DNA of 64,000 nucleotides from Roseibium aggregatum (GTDB lineage Bacteria > Pseudomonadota > Alphaproteobacteria > Rhizobiales > Stappiaceae): positions 62,001 through 126,000 of the forward strand of contig NZ_JABFCZ010000018.1 of the NCBI RefSeq assembly GCF_014692675.1, given 5' to 3'. The notes under the pieces are model-generated. The model ran no database searches. It was not told the DNA's origin and saw nothing but the letters and a program-made list of their open reading frames with translations. Numbering within the stretch: the stretch's first letter is position 1; each line of letters begins with the position of its first letter. Positions 27,470 through 36,992 of this stretch are shown one piece after another. The position numbers and the translations under genes were made by a program.

Positions 27470-27504
27470 GGCGGCGAATTACCGGACCGGTCTTCAGAAA
27501 CGAC

Positions 27505-27535
27505 AAAAGGCAGGGGCGCAAGCCCCTGCCTTTTT
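27505..27535. terminator. Rho-independent terminator after the lipoprotein pair, bidirectional
   Basis: A 13-base arm AAAAGGCAGGGGC pairs with GCCCCTGCCTTTT around GCAA and continues into TTTTT. It lies between the lipoprotein genes and ald, which converge, so it can serve both strands. Confidence 0.9.
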
Positions 27536-27559
27536 CATGTTCTTCCGCAGGAAGTTGCC

Positions 27560-28696
27560 TCAGGCGGCCTGCGACACCTTGGTTTCCAGCGCCGTCTTCG
27601 GATCGACGAAGTCATAGCCAAGTGCGGTGGCGACGGCTTCGCAGGTAACCATGCCGGCATGAACGTTCAGGCCCGGCAGGAACAGCGGGTCATCGAGCAG
27701 CGCCTGCTTCGCGCCCTTGTCTGCAAGGGCGAGCGTGAACGGCAGGGTGGCGTTGTTGAGTGCATAGGCAGACGTCCGCGGAACAGCACCCGGCATGTTC
27801 GCCACGCAGTAATGGACGACCTCGTCGACGATATAGCTCGGCTCCGAATGGGTGGTCGGCTTCGAGGTGGCAAAGCAGCCGCCCTGGTCGATGGCCACGT
27901 CCACCAGAACCGCCCCCGGCTTCATGCGCTTGACCATGTCCGCGCTGACAAGCTTCGGTGCTGCCGCTCCGGGAACCAGAACCGCGCCGACCACCATGTC
28001 GGCGTCCATGACGTACTGCTCCAGCGCCGCCTTCGTGGAATAGACGGTCTTCAGCGCCGGCCCGAAGGTCTGCGACAGATGGGCCAGAACGGTGACGTTG
28101 CGATCCAGCACCGTCACGTCCGCGCCGAGGCCCAGAGCCATTGTGATGCAGTTGGAGCCGACGACGCCGCCACCGATGACGACGACCTTGGCCGGCGCAA
28201 CGCCCGGCACGCCGCCGATGAGGATGCCCACGCCGCCGTTTGCACGTTCCAGCGCGGTCGCGCCAGCGGTCACGGCCAGCCGGCCGGCGACCTGGGACAT
28301 CGGCGCCAGCAGCGGCAGCCCGCCATCGACACCCTGGACCGTTTCATAGGCGATGCAGGTCGCGCCGGACTTCACAAGGTCCGCCGTCTGGGGCGCATCG
28401 GGCGCAAGGTGGAGATAGGTGAAAAGGATATGATCCGGACGCAGCATGGCTCGTTCCACGGCCTGCGGCTCCTTGACCTTGACGATCATTTCCGCCGTGT
28501 CGAAGACTTCGGCCGCCGATCCGAGGATCTTCGCGCCCGCGGCTTCATAGACCGCGTCGTCCGCACGGATGCCCGCGCCCGCCTGGGTTTCCACGAAAAC
28601 CTCGTGGCCGCGCGCCACGATCTCCTGAACACTGTCCGGGGTCAGACCGACCCGGTATTCCTGGTTCTTGATTTCCTTCGGCACACCGATGCGCAT
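27560..28696 (-). CDS. ald: Alanine dehydrogenase
   Basis: 378 residues. [20 protein letters not shown] is the family N-terminus, [21 protein letters not shown] is the NAD motif, and [20 protein letters not shown] is the conserved substrate-side block. It converts L-alanine to pyruvate and ammonia with NAD, or the reverse. It is divergent from an Lrp/AsnC gene, the usual AldR arrangement. Confidence 0.95.
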   Translation of the reverse strand: MRIGVPKEIKNQEYRVGLTPDSVQEIVARGHEVFVETQAGAGIRADDAVYEAAGAKILGSAAEVFDTAEMIVKVKEPQAVERAMLRPDHILFTYLHLAPDAPQTADLVKSGATCIAYETVQGVDGGLPLLAPMSQVAGRLAVTAGATALERANGGVGILIGGVPGVAPAKVVVIGGGVVGSNCITMALGLGADVTVLDRNVTVLAHLSQTFGPALKTVYSTKAALEQYVMDADMVVGAVLVPGAAAPKLVSADMVKRMKPGAVLVDVAIDQGGCFATSKPTTHSEPSYIVDEVVHYCVANMPGAVPRTSAYALNNATLPFTLALADKGAKQALLDDPLFLPGLNVHAGMVTCEAVATALGYDFVDPKTALETKVSQAA

Positions 28697-28810
28697 GATT
28701 TTGCCCTCTCTGGTCGGGTTCGAGTTGCTAACTATTTTAAGCCACCATCGCTCGAATTTCCTTGCAATCGCCGCATGGAAAACCTCAAAATTGCAATATC
28801 GAAATAAAAA

Positions 28811-28838
28811 TTGGCAAATTATTCGAATTTTCTGCCAA
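28811..28838. promoter_or_regulatory. Dyad-symmetric site between ald and the Lrp-type gene
   Basis: TTGGCA (28811-28816) and TGCCAA (28833-28838) are perfect arms centred on ATTCGAAT (28821-28828); 11 of 14 position pairs match overall. It ends ten bases before the regulator's ATG. This suits an Lrp/AldR site controlling both divergent genes. Confidence 0.55.
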
Positions 28839-28848
28839 AGGAGCTTTC

Positions 28849-29322
28849 ATGAAACTCGATCGGCTTGACCGCCGTATCCTTCAGGAACTGCAACGCGACG
28901 GACGGATTGCCAATGCGGACCTTGCCGAAAAGGTCGGCCTGTCGCCGTCGACCTGCCTGCGCCGCGTCCGCGCCCTGGAAGACGTCGGGATCATAGACAA
29001 GTATGTCGCGCTTTTGGATCAGCGCAAGCTTGGAAGGCGTATGGATGTCTTCGTCGAAATCGCCCTGACGGGCCAGTCGAACGAGGTGCTGGAGAGTTTC
29101 GAAAAGGCGGTCGCCCGCTCCGGCGAGATCATGGAATGCTATCTGATGGCCGGCGACGCCGACTACATGCTGCGCGTGACGGCCGCCGACCCGACCGATT
29201 TCGAGCGTATTCACCGGGAGGAACTGGCGCGCCTGCCCGGCGTTCTCAGAATGAAATCCTCCTTCGCCATCCGGCCGATCGTGCGCAAGACCGCCTTTCC
29301 GATGGCCGAAAACCGCGATTGA
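28849..29322 (+). CDS. Lrp/AsnC-family regulator (AldR-like)
   Basis: 157 residues. The N-terminal HTH is LDRRILQELQRDGRIANADLAEKVGLSPSTCLRRVRALE (about 5-43). The RAM effector domain follows, with the usual VMECYLMAGDADYMLRV-like segment (here IMECYLMAGDADYMLRV). The ATG at 28849 follows AAAGGAG. Its divergence from ald suggests that it activates ald in response to alanine, as AldR does in rhizobia. Confidence 0.88.
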   Translation: MKLDRLDRRILQELQRDGRIANADLAEKVGLSPSTCLRRVRALEDVGIIDKYVALLDQRKLGRRMDVFVEIALTGQSNEVLESFEKAVARSGEIMECYLMAGDADYMLRVTAADPTDFERIHREELARLPGVLRMKSSFAIRPIVRKTAFPMAENRD

Positions 29323-29423
29323 TCGGCCGGTGCACGTCGGTGGACAATCCGTATCGACGCCCTTGATGACGCAAGTTATAGTCGCGACAGCACATGGAGC
29401 TGCACCAAGGGAGAAACCGCAGG

Positions 29424-30302
29424 GTGACCTACAAGGTAACCCGGCTTATCGATCCGACCTATCAGCTGGCCGAATGTCCGACATGGGACGACAGGACCGG
29501 CCGCCTGCTGTGGACCGATATTCAAGGCCGGACCATCCAGTCCATGGACTGGGCCACCAAATCCATCACATCGTGGCAATTCGAAAACGAGGTCGGATCA
29601 TTCGGCCTGGCGGATGACGGCCGGCTTGTCGTCAGCGTGTGGGACAAGGTCATCCTGTTCGATCCTGAGAGAGGCGAAAGGTCGGTGCTGGCGGAGATCG
29701 AGACCGACCTGCCCCAGACCCGGCTGAACGACGGCAAGGTGGGCCCGGACGGCGCCTTCTGGGTCGGCACCATGGACACGTCGGACCCGCGTGAGCCGAT
29801 CGGCGGGTTCTACCGGGTGGATGCGGGCGGCGACGTCTGGCAGATCCGCGACGGGCTCAAGGTCTCCAATGGTCTCGCCTGGTCCCCGGACGGAACCCTC
29901 ATGTACCATTCCGACAGTTCGCCGGGATGGATCGAGGCCTATGTCTTCGATCCTGCGACCGGCGCTCTCGGAGCGAAGATGCTCTTCGCCCAACAGAAAG
30001 ACGAGACCGGCAGACCGGACGGCGCCACCGTGGATGCGGAAGGCAACTACTGGAGCGCGGGCGTCTCCGCCGGTGTTCTCAACTGCTTTTCGCCCGACGG
30101 CGAGCTGAAACGCGCCATTCCCATGCCTTGCCCGAAGCCGACCATGCCCTGCTTCTGCGGACCTGATCTCGACCAGCTGGTGGTCACGAGCCTCAAGGCT
30201 TCACCGGAGACCGACGACGGTGTCTCCGGCGGGGTCTATCTGGTGGAAGGCCATGGGACAAAGGGCCTGCCGGCGGCCCGGTTCAGGACGGGCGCAATCT
30301 GA
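29424..30302 (+). CDS. SMP-30/gluconolactonase family protein
   Basis: 292 residues, a six-bladed propeller. ECPTWDDRTGRLLWTDI supplies the first metal-ligand Glu, LNDGKVGPDGAFWVGTM the Asn/Asp pair, and VSNGLAWSPDGTLMYHSDS the last ligands. The family hydrolyses sugar lactones. The GTG at 29424 is favoured by AAGGGAG upstream; an ATG at 29394 has no such site. A role in opening 6-phosphogluconolactone is unproven. Confidence 0.82.
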   Translation: MTYKVTRLIDPTYQLAECPTWDDRTGRLLWTDIQGRTIQSMDWATKSITSWQFENEVGSFGLADDGRLVVSVWDKVILFDPERGERSVLAEIETDLPQTRLNDGKVGPDGAFWVGTMDTSDPREPIGGFYRVDAGGDVWQIRDGLKVSNGLAWSPDGTLMYHSDSSPGWIEAYVFDPATGALGAKMLFAQQKDETGRPDGATVDAEGNYWSAGVSAGVLNCFSPDGELKRAIPMPCPKPTMPCFCGPDLDQLVVTSLKASPETDDGVSGGVYLVEGHGTKGLPAARFRTGAI

Positions 30303-30400
30303 CCGCTCGCGTCGCCTGGCGTCCTTCCCGGTTGTAAGGCCTTGCCAATATCGCAAGAATGCGAAACCGCCTTTTCAACCGCGAGCCTAATTGCCTGATC

Positions 30401-31576
30401 ATGTCCTTGCTCTACCGCCCCCTGATTGCCAGAAACCCCGCAGAAGCACACCGGGCGGCGACGCCCCTGGAACTGCTGTTCGATCTTGTCTCGGTCATCG
30501 CGATTGCCGCGGCCGCGGCGGGCCTCCATCATGCCGTCGTCGAAGCACACACCTTCGAAGGCGTGATCACCTTCCTGATGGCCTTTTTCGCGATCTGGTG
30601 GGCCTGGATGAACTACACCTGGTTCGCCTCGGCCTATGACAATGACGACATGGTCTTCCGGCTTCTGACCATGGTCATCATGGCCGGCTCGCTGACCATG
30701 GCCGCAGGCATCAATGTCCTGGTCGAGACCGGTGACCTCGCCATGGTCGTCATCGGCTATGTGATCATGCGCGTCGGCATGATCGCCTTCTGGCTCAGGG
30801 CGGCCGCATCCGACCGGAAGCGCCAAGCGACGGCCATCGCCTATGCGGTCGGCATCGGCCTCGTTCAGATATTCTGGATCGTCGCCTTCATTCCGCTGCA
30901 ACCTCTCGCGGCTCCCGTGAATTACGGTCTGTTTCTCGTCGGGGTGGTGCTGGAGCTGACCGTCCCGGTGATCGCGGAACGCAAGAGCACCACACCCTGG
31001 CACCGCCATCACATCATCGAACGCTACGGCCTGTTGAACATCATCGTTCTCGGCGAAACCCTGCTGTCGGGCGCCATGTCGCTGCAGCAACTGGCCGACG
31101 GCACGATCGACTTCGCCTTCATCGACGTTGCCGTATCCGCCCTCGTCATCGTCTTTTCCATGTGGTGGCTTTATTTCAGCGCCGAGGACCATCTTGAAAC
31201 CAGCGACCTCAACCGCGCCCTGATCTGGGGCTATGGCCACTACATCATATTTGCGTCGGGCGCCGCCGTCGGCGTCGGTTTCGCCATTCTGGTGGATGTC
31301 CTCTCCGGTCACGGACATGCGTCTCTAATGGCCGGGACCTACGCCGTCGCGGTCCCGGTCGCGCTTTACATGGTCGGCCTGTGGTTCGTCCGCGACCGTT
31401 TTACACTCAAGGGAAGCGCCCGTTTTTCGCTACCGGTCTTTGCCGTGCCGGTTCTGCTCGCTCCGCTCACACCGGTCGCCCTGGAAGGCATCGCCGGCGC
31501 GGTTGCCCTCAGCGTGATTTCAAGGAATTGCCTGGCCCACAGGGCGCACGGAATACGTAACCCCGGCAGCCACTAG
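30401..31576 (+). CDS. Low-temperature-requirement A (LtrA) family membrane protein
   Basis: 391 residues with about ten membrane helices. TPLELLFDLVSVIAIAAAA, FFAIWWAWMNYTWFASAYDNDD and HHIIERYGLLNIIVLGET are the LtrA hallmarks. The biochemical function of LtrA is not known. The start ATG at 30401 precedes the conserved N-terminus. The stop shares CTAG with the stop of the convergent repeat-protein gene. Confidence 0.85.
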   Translation: MSLLYRPLIARNPAEAHRAATPLELLFDLVSVIAIAAAAAGLHHAVVEAHTFEGVITFLMAFFAIWWAWMNYTWFASAYDNDDMVFRLLTMVIMAGSLTMAAGINVLVETGDLAMVVIGYVIMRVGMIAFWLRAAASDRKRQATAIAYAVGIGLVQIFWIVAFIPLQPLAAPVNYGLFLVGVVLELTVPVIAERKSTTPWHRHHIIERYGLLNIIVLGETLLSGAMSLQQLADGTIDFAFIDVAVSALVIVFSMWWLYFSAEDHLETSDLNRALIWGYGHYIIFASGAAVGVGFAILVDVLSGHGHASLMAGTYAVAVPVALYMVGLWFVRDRFTLKGSARFSLPVFAVPVLLAPLTPVALEGIAGAVALSVISRNCLAHRAHGIRNPGSH

Positions 31577-32163
31577 TATCTGCAGCCGCTGCGCACCCTG
31601 ACCGGCTTCCAGACGGTCTGCGCCTCGCGGACCTTCACGGTACGGGTCACGGTGCTGTAGACCGCCGGTTCGCGCACGACCTGCTGTGATGCCGGCTGGA
31701 CCAGCACCCGTTCCTTGACCGATCCGTAGATCGCCGGCTGGCGGACGGCGACCCTGCCGCCCGGCTTCACCAGCACCCGTTCCTGGACGGTGGAATAAGC
31801 GGGTGGATAGGCGATCTTGCACAGGATCCGGCGTCCTTTCCGGACACGGTATTCCCAGCCGTAGCTTGCAGGCCGGACCTGCACCCGGCGGGACTGAAGC
31901 GCATAAACGGGCGCAACGGTGCGATAGCTGATCCGTTCCGGCTGAAGCACCACCTGCCGGGCCCGATAGGCATAGACGGCAGGCTGGCGCACCACATGAC
32001 TGGAAGCCGGCCTGACCAGCACCTGTTCCTGAACGGTCTGGTAGACGGCCGGAACGACGGCCTGCTCGTAACAGGCAAGCGCCCTGCCGCCGGCAAAGGC
32101 CGATTGATGCTGGGAGAGGGCCAACAAAATGCCCACACTGGCGCTGACAACGGTTCGACGCAT
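31573..32163 (-). CDS. Secreted repeat-built protein of unknown function
   Basis: 196 residues. Signal peptide VVSASVGILLALSQHQSAFA is followed by about six imperfect units of roughly 23 residues with the pattern PAVY-x-TV-x-x-x-VLV-x-PA-x5-VRQ. Examples are PAVYQTVQEQVLVRPAS, PAYSTVQERVLVKPGG, and PAIYGSVKERVLVQPAS. The protein is basic and has three Cys. I do not recognise a named family. The unit suggests a stack of short beta strands. The ATG at 32163 comes after AGGGGGGAAGTG. Confidence 0.7.
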   Translation of the reverse strand: MRRTVVSASVGILLALSQHQSAFAGGRALACYEQAVVPAVYQTVQEQVLVRPASSHVVRQPAVYAYRARQVVLQPERISYRTVAPVYALQSRRVQVRPASYGWEYRVRKGRRILCKIAYPPAYSTVQERVLVKPGGRVAVRQPAIYGSVKERVLVQPASQQVVREPAVYSTVTRTVKVREAQTVWKPVRVRSGCRY

Positions 32164-32281
32164 GACACTTCCCCCCTGTCCCGAGCCTGTGAAATGACAG
32201 GCCGCAAGGCGAAGTCTAGGGAAAATTAACGAAGTGTTAAACCCCAAAAAGCCGCAACGTCAGGTCCGGACATACAGTTCG

Positions 32282-33070
32282 CTACCGGTTGTCGTAATCC
32301 GTATCTTCGTTGATCACGTGCCGGGCTTCTTCCGGCACCCACTCTCCCCAGCGCGGCTCGAGCTTGTGATCGACCGAGACCCGATCGTCGAAGACGAAAC
32401 ACTCGCCCTTCCAGAGGCTTTTGTCCTCCGGTACCTTTTCCAGGTAATTCAGGATGCCGCCCTGAAGGTGATAGACCTCTTCAAAGCCTTCCCGGAGCAT
32501 GAGCGAGGTGGCCTTTTCGCAGCGGATACCGCCGGTGCAGAACATGGCGACCTTCGGCTTGTTCTCAAGCTCGACCGCCTGTTGCACCCAGTCGGGAAAC
32601 TCGCGGAACGACTGGGTCTTCGGGTTGAGTGCGCGCTCGAAGGTGCCGAAGGCATATTCGTAGTCGTTGCGGGTATCGATGACGACCACATCCGGGTCGC
32701 TGATCAGTTCGTTCCAGTCTTCCGGCTTAACATAGGTGCCGACCAGTTCGTTCGGATCGATGCCGTCGACTGCAAGCCGCACGATCTCCTGTTTCAGGCG
32801 CACCTTCATGCGCTTGAACACGTGCCGGTGGCTCCAGGCCTCCTTGTGCTCCAGGTCCGCAAGCCGCGGATCGGCGCGCAGGTGCTCCAGAAGCTCCCGG
32901 ACCCCGTACTGGGGACCGCACACCGTGCCGTTGATGCCTTCGCGCGCCAGGAGCAGGCTGCCGCGCACGTCCCGTTCCACGCAGAACCGCTTCAGCGCGT
33001 CACGCATCTCCTCGTAGTTCTCGAGGGTGGCAAACTTGTAGAGGGCGGCAATCAGGTACTGGTTCGACAT
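32282..33070 (-). CDS. trhO: tRNA uridine(34) hydroxylase TrhO (rhodanese family)
   Basis: 262 residues. N-terminal acylphosphatase-like fold with [14 protein letters not shown], then a rhodanese domain with active site [11 protein letters not shown] (Cys178). TrhO hydroxylates U34 of certain tRNAs to 5-hydroxyuridine. Length and motifs match YceA/TrhO. It is an isolated gene on the minus strand. Confidence 0.9.
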   Translation of the reverse strand: MSNQYLIAALYKFATLENYEEMRDALKRFCVERDVRGSLLLAREGINGTVCGPQYGVRELLEHLRADPRLADLEHKEAWSHRHVFKRMKVRLKQEIVRLAVDGIDPNELVGTYVKPEDWNELISDPDVVVIDTRNDYEYAFGTFERALNPKTQSFREFPDWVQQAVELENKPKVAMFCTGGIRCEKATSLMLREGFEEVYHLQGGILNYLEKVPEDKSLWKGECFVFDDRVSVDHKLEPRWGEWVPEEARHVINEDTDYDNR

Positions 33071-33183
33071 GGCGCTCAGGCTTCGGGCAGCTGTATTTCT
33101 TTGCGGTCAGAGTGACCCGCCGCTTATACAGCCATGGCAGAGCAAAAGAGAAGTCCGCAATTCATCGGACCCCTCGCCGCCAA

Positions 33184-33366
33184 TTATTCGCGAGCCAGGT
33201 CCTTCCTGCAGTCCGCGATCAGCGCCAGCGCCTTCTCGCCTTCACCGATCTCCTGACCGAGCGCCAGGCAGAGCTTCGCCAGGAACACTTCCGTGTATTC
33301 CGGAGCAATGGCGTCAATCGCCTCCGCCATCGCCTCATAGAAGGTTTCGAACTCGTCTGAAGTCAT
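33184..33366 (-). CDS. DUF2783-type small protein
   Basis: 60 residues: MTSDEFETFYEAMAEAID then IAPEYTEVFLAKLCLALGQEIG and EGEKALALIADCRKDLARE, all helical. It fits the small DUF2783 family, which commonly lies beside flavin monooxygenases. Its ATG overlaps the monooxygenase stop by four bases (ATGA), so it is translationally coupled to it. Its function is not known; a partner role is inferred. Confidence 0.65.
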   Translation of the reverse strand: MTSDEFETFYEAMAEAIDAIAPEYTEVFLAKLCLALGQEIGEGEKALALIADCRKDLARE

Positions 33367-34979
33367 CGAGCCCCTCCTGCATTTTGAAGAATATGGCGCA
33401 GAGCGTTTTCAACCCCGTCCGGTTCGCCCTGACGCCACCTTGCCGCCACGTGCATGTCGGGGCGGATGAGATAGAGCGTGCCCTCTTCCGCGTCATAGGC
33501 GCGGGCGCCATCCGTCTCTAACCCGATACGTAGGACAGTCACGCCTTCCATCCAGTCCAATTCACCTTTATCCGGCCCGTCTCCGAAGGAAAGAACCGTA
33601 AAGCCTGAAAGCCTTTCGGAAAGATGCCCCTGGTCCAGAGGCGGGTCGGCGGCGACCGAACCGGGAGCGGGGCCGGAGGAAAAAGCCGGATCGTCTGCAA
33701 GCGTGACCGGGCTGTCGGCATAGGTATAGGGAACCATCTGCCGGGGGTTTGCCAGCGCACCTGCGTATGGTTTCGTCAGGGCGAGCGACAGGGCCGCGTC
33801 GCGCATCACCTGCCAGCCATGGCTCGGCGGCGTCATGAACCGGGTGCTTTTCGAGGCATTGGCAAAGACGTCCAGCGTCGCTCCGCGCCGTTCCGGCGTA
33901 TAGCTGTCGAGCAGTCCCTCCCCGGCCCGGCCATTCAGCACCCAGCCCAGTTTCCAGCCGATGTTCTGGACATCGGCGAGCCCGTTGTTCAGGCCGCGCA
34001 CGCCGAAGATCGGCACGATATGGGCGCTGTCGCCGATGAAGAAGATCCGCCCGTCCCGGTAATCGTCGAGCGCCAGCGTGTTCGCCGAATAGACGCTCCA
34101 CCATTCCAGATCGTAACCGCCGGTATGGCCGATATCGGCCAGCACCGCTTCCACGTTTCGGCGCACTTCCTCTTCCCGCGTCGCCTCTTCCGCGGATTCG
34201 GCGTCGCGCAGCTGGTAGTCGATCCGCCAGATGTTGTCGGGCTGACGATGCACCAGCACGGTTCCGCCCGGCCGGCAGACCGGGTCGAACAGGGCCCGGC
34301 GGATGGTCGGATAATCGTGTTCCATGCGCACGTCGGCAATCACGTAGCGGCCTTCGTAATTCTCGCCCTGAAGCCTGAGCCCACGCATTTTCCGGACCGG
34401 GCTGTGGGCGCCGTCGGCCGCCAGCACCCAGTCCGCCTTGAAGGCGTAGTCCGCGGCCGGATCGGAGACGGAAAGCCTGACCCCGTCGTTCTCGTCGGCG
34501 ACATCCGTTACCGCGCTCTGCCAGCGGATCTCGATCAGCGGCGAGGCATCCGCCGCCTCCCACAGGAACTGCTCGATATACTGCTGCTGGAGATTGTACA
34601 TCGGCCGGAACCGCTCGGCCTCACTGTCCGGCATCTTGAATTCCAGGATCTGCTTGCCCCGGTAGAATGTCCGCCCCGTGGTCCAGCCGAGTGACTTCTC
34701 CAAAAACGGCTTCAACGCGCCGATCCGGTCGAGGATGTAATAGCTCTGGCGCGCAATGCAGATCGCCCGGCTGCCGTCGTTGAAGGTCGCCTTCTTTTCC
34801 AGAACCACCGACCGCACGCCCTCACTGGCGAGGGTGAGCGCCGCTGTCAGCCCGACCGGGCCCGCGCCGACGATTGCCACCGGCGCATCGTCGCTCAGAT
34901 GGGCGCGGTCCGTCGGGCCGTCGAAATGCGGATAGGTGAAATAGAGCGAATCGAGTTCCAATCGGCCTGCAGGACGCAT
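33363..34979 (-). CDS. FAD-dependent aromatic monooxygenase (MhpA/PheA-like)
   Basis: 538 residues. VAIVGAGPVGLTAALTLASEG (about 34-54) binds FAD; the second FAD motif is GRIFFIGDSAHIVPIFGVRGLNNGLADVQNIGWKL; a C-terminal thioredoxin-like domain follows. This is the group A flavin hydroxylase design, typical for phenols or aromatic acids. The ATG at 34979 follows GGAGG; the ORF runs upstream over the LuxR gene without similarity. It is divergent from a LuxR-type gene that may control it. Confidence 0.82.
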   Translation of the reverse strand: MRPAGRLELDSLYFTYPHFDGPTDRAHLSDDAPVAIVGAGPVGLTAALTLASEGVRSVVLEKKATFNDGSRAICIARQSYYILDRIGALKPFLEKSLGWTTGRTFYRGKQILEFKMPDSEAERFRPMYNLQQQYIEQFLWEAADASPLIEIRWQSAVTDVADENDGVRLSVSDPAADYAFKADWVLAADGAHSPVRKMRGLRLQGENYEGRYVIADVRMEHDYPTIRRALFDPVCRPGGTVLVHRQPDNIWRIDYQLRDAESAEEATREEEVRRNVEAVLADIGHTGGYDLEWWSVYSANTLALDDYRDGRIFFIGDSAHIVPIFGVRGLNNGLADVQNIGWKLGWVLNGRAGEGLLDSYTPERRGATLDVFANASKSTRFMTPPSHGWQVMRDAALSLALTKPYAGALANPRQMVPYTYADSPVTLADDPAFSSGPAPGSVAADPPLDQGHLSERLSGFTVLSFGDGPDKGELDWMEGVTVLRIGLETDGARAYDAEEGTLYLIRPDMHVAARWRQGEPDGVENALRHILQNAGGAR

Positions 34980-35051
34980 GGGGGTTTCCTCCCTTTCTGG
35001 AACAGGCGAGGCCTGTCTTTCCCCTGCTATACATCGCAGGCGCCATGGAAT

Positions 35052-35777
35052 ATGTCCTCTTTTATGGAGGACAAGGACCATAGTCACGCCGCTGGCGGCA
35101 GTCTTGCGGACGTCTCGCAATGCCTGGGCACGCTCGGCAAACCGGCGTTCCTGGAGCCTTTCTTTGACCTTCTGAAATCCACGGCGACCGCCCAGATCAT
35201 GATTTTCAGCTACAGGGACAACCACGCCCAGTGCCTGCTGTCGCGCAATTTCATCGAAGGCGGCATCGGCAAGCGCCTGGCCGCGGACTATCTGGACGAC
35301 TGGTTCCTGCAGGACCCGCTCTATACGCGGATCATGGCCCTCGACGGGGGAAGTTTCGAAACCCACCGGCTGAAAGACGTCCTGCCGGAAGTTTCGCAAG
35401 ACTACCGGCGCCGGTTCTTCGACGACCCGTCCATCGAGGACAAGACGACGGTGCTGTCGGTCAGCAAACAACGGCTGGCGATCAGCTTCTACTGGCAGAC
35501 CCGATGTGACACCTCACCGGATCTTCTGAATATCGCCGCCCGGCTGGTCCAGCTTCATTTCGACGCCCTGGCGCCCTCGTCCGAACCGCCTGCCCTGCAG
35601 GTACTGTCGGCCCGCGAGCGGGACATTTGCCTCGGTATGCTGGCCGGCAAGAAAGCGGAGCTGATCGGCCACGAACTCGACATCAAGCCCACCAGCGTCG
35701 CCACCTACCGCCAGCGGGCCTACGAGAAACTCGGTATCAATTCCCGCGGCGAACTGTTCGCCATCTGCCGGACTTAG
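35052..35777 (+). CDS. LuxR-family transcriptional regulator
   Basis: 241 residues. The C-terminal HTH is LSARERDICLGMLAGKKAELIGHELDIKPTSVATYRQRAYEKLGI (about 182-226). The N-terminal 170 residues are a sensor domain with no clear acyl-homoserine-lactone motif. The start is ATG at 35052, with ATG at 35064 as alternative; neither has a strong Shine-Dalgarno. It is divergent from the flavin monooxygenase gene with only about 70 bp between, so it probably regulates it. Confidence 0.78.
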   Translation: MSSFMEDKDHSHAAGGSLADVSQCLGTLGKPAFLEPFFDLLKSTATAQIMIFSYRDNHAQCLLSRNFIEGGIGKRLAADYLDDWFLQDPLYTRIMALDGGSFETHRLKDVLPEVSQDYRRRFFDDPSIEDKTTVLSVSKQRLAISFYWQTRCDTSPDLLNIAARLVQLHFDALAPSSEPPALQVLSARERDICLGMLAGKKAELIGHELDIKPTSVATYRQRAYEKLGINSRGELFAICRT

Positions 35778-35789
35778 GGAAATGGACGT

Positions 35790-36698
35790 TTAGCGTTCCG
35801 ACCGCCGATTTTCGTTGGCCGCCTGCGGCGCGAGCGCCCTGACCGTCTCGACCATGCCGCGCGACGTGTCCCGGGTGCGCCTTGTCTCGTGGCCGAAGGG
35901 CGAGTTTGCCAAGAGGCGCATCATCGCGGCCGCGCCCTCATGGAAACCGCCGGTCAGGCCGAGCGCTTCGTAGGTGTCGCGGATTTCCTCCATCTCCCGC
36001 ACCCAGCGCCCCGCATCGGCGGGCAGGCGCGGAATGTTGGTTTCCGCCTTGGTGAGAAACCCCGGCTGGCTGCGCTTCAGTTCCGCGATAAAGGCCTCAA
36101 GCAGTCCCATCCGTTCGGCAGCCACGAACCCGGCGGTCAGCAGCGCGTTGTGCCCCTTGGTCTGGGAGGCGTAGACCATCTTGAAACCGGAGGCATCGCC
36201 GATGCAGTCGCCAAGGTGAACGATCTCGAACGCCGGACCGTCGAGCACATCGAGCATCTCGCTCCCTGTCCCGGAAAGATAAAGCCGCGGAACCTTGCCG
36301 TCCTTCGGCGGCTGGCCGACGATGCCGCCGTCGACGAACGTTGCCGGCGTGTCGTCGAACAGGTCTGCTATCTCCCGCACCAGCACCGGCGAAATCGCGT
36401 TGCCTTCGACAAAGATAAGTGGTTTGGGCGCGTCGCGCAGGCAGTCCGCCACGGCGCGGGCTTCCTCCTGCGCGACGGCCGGCGGCAGGACGGAAAACAG
36501 GATATCGCAGGCGGCAACGAGGCTCGTCAGATCCGCAGCGTCTTCAATCCCCGCCTCTTTCGCCCGTCCGACGCTCTCCCGCGAACGCCCTGTCAGCACG
36601 GACACGACCCGGAACCCGGCCCCGGTCAGTTCCCGGGCCATGTTGCCACCCATCTCGCCGATGCCGAGAAGTCCGATGACGGGATTTTCCGTGCTCAT
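35790..36698 (-). CDS. NAD(P)-dependent 3-hydroxyacid/6-phosphogluconate dehydrogenase-like protein
   Basis: 302 residues. The Rossmann motif is IGLLGIGEMGGNMARELTGAG (about 8-28), followed by a DUF1932-type C-terminal helical domain (GDASGFKMVYASQTKGHNALLTA). The DGGIVGQPP region replaces the usual active-site segment of HIBADH enzymes. The substrate is unknown. It is convergent with the LuxR gene, with 12 bp between. Confidence 0.72.
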   Translation of the reverse strand: MSTENPVIGLLGIGEMGGNMARELTGAGFRVVSVLTGRSRESVGRAKEAGIEDAADLTSLVAACDILFSVLPPAVAQEEARAVADCLRDAPKPLIFVEGNAISPVLVREIADLFDDTPATFVDGGIVGQPPKDGKVPRLYLSGTGSEMLDVLDGPAFEIVHLGDCIGDASGFKMVYASQTKGHNALLTAGFVAAERMGLLEAFIAELKRSQPGFLTKAETNIPRLPADAGRWVREMEEIRDTYEALGLTGGFHEGAAAMMRLLANSPFGHETRRTRDTSRGMVETVRALAPQAANENRRSER

Positions 36699-36992
36699 TG
36701 CGCCCCTCCGAAGCGATTATGGTGAGGGACTATGTGTCGGGGGACTGTTCGGACGCAAGCAACAAGCTTTGTCGAACGGCATTCATCGGACTGATACGGG
36801 AAAAGAAATAGCGGGTTCGGCGCGAAGGGTTCGACCCCTTAGGGGTTCGCAAGGCGAACAGCCGCCCGAGCTGATGCGAGGCCCCGACTGGAGCGAAGCG
36901 CCTTTGACAAAAGGCGCGGCAGCGTGAAGCGAAACGACGAAGTCGGAAATCGCTCGCTCAAGTAGCCGAAGGCGGTAGCGCAACGAGAAAAA
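36699..36992. other. Intergenic region 3' of tRNA-Lys
   Basis: It contains GGTTCG three times within 36812-36850, the hairpin ACCCCTTAGGGGT (36834-36846) and a perfect hairpin GCGCCTTT-GACA-AAAGGCGC (36898-36917). None is followed by a T-run on the tRNA strand. A 73-codon minus-strand frame (36783-37004) runs through it and into the tRNA, and is probably not a gene. It looks like an old repeat or junction sequence. Confidence 0.4.
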
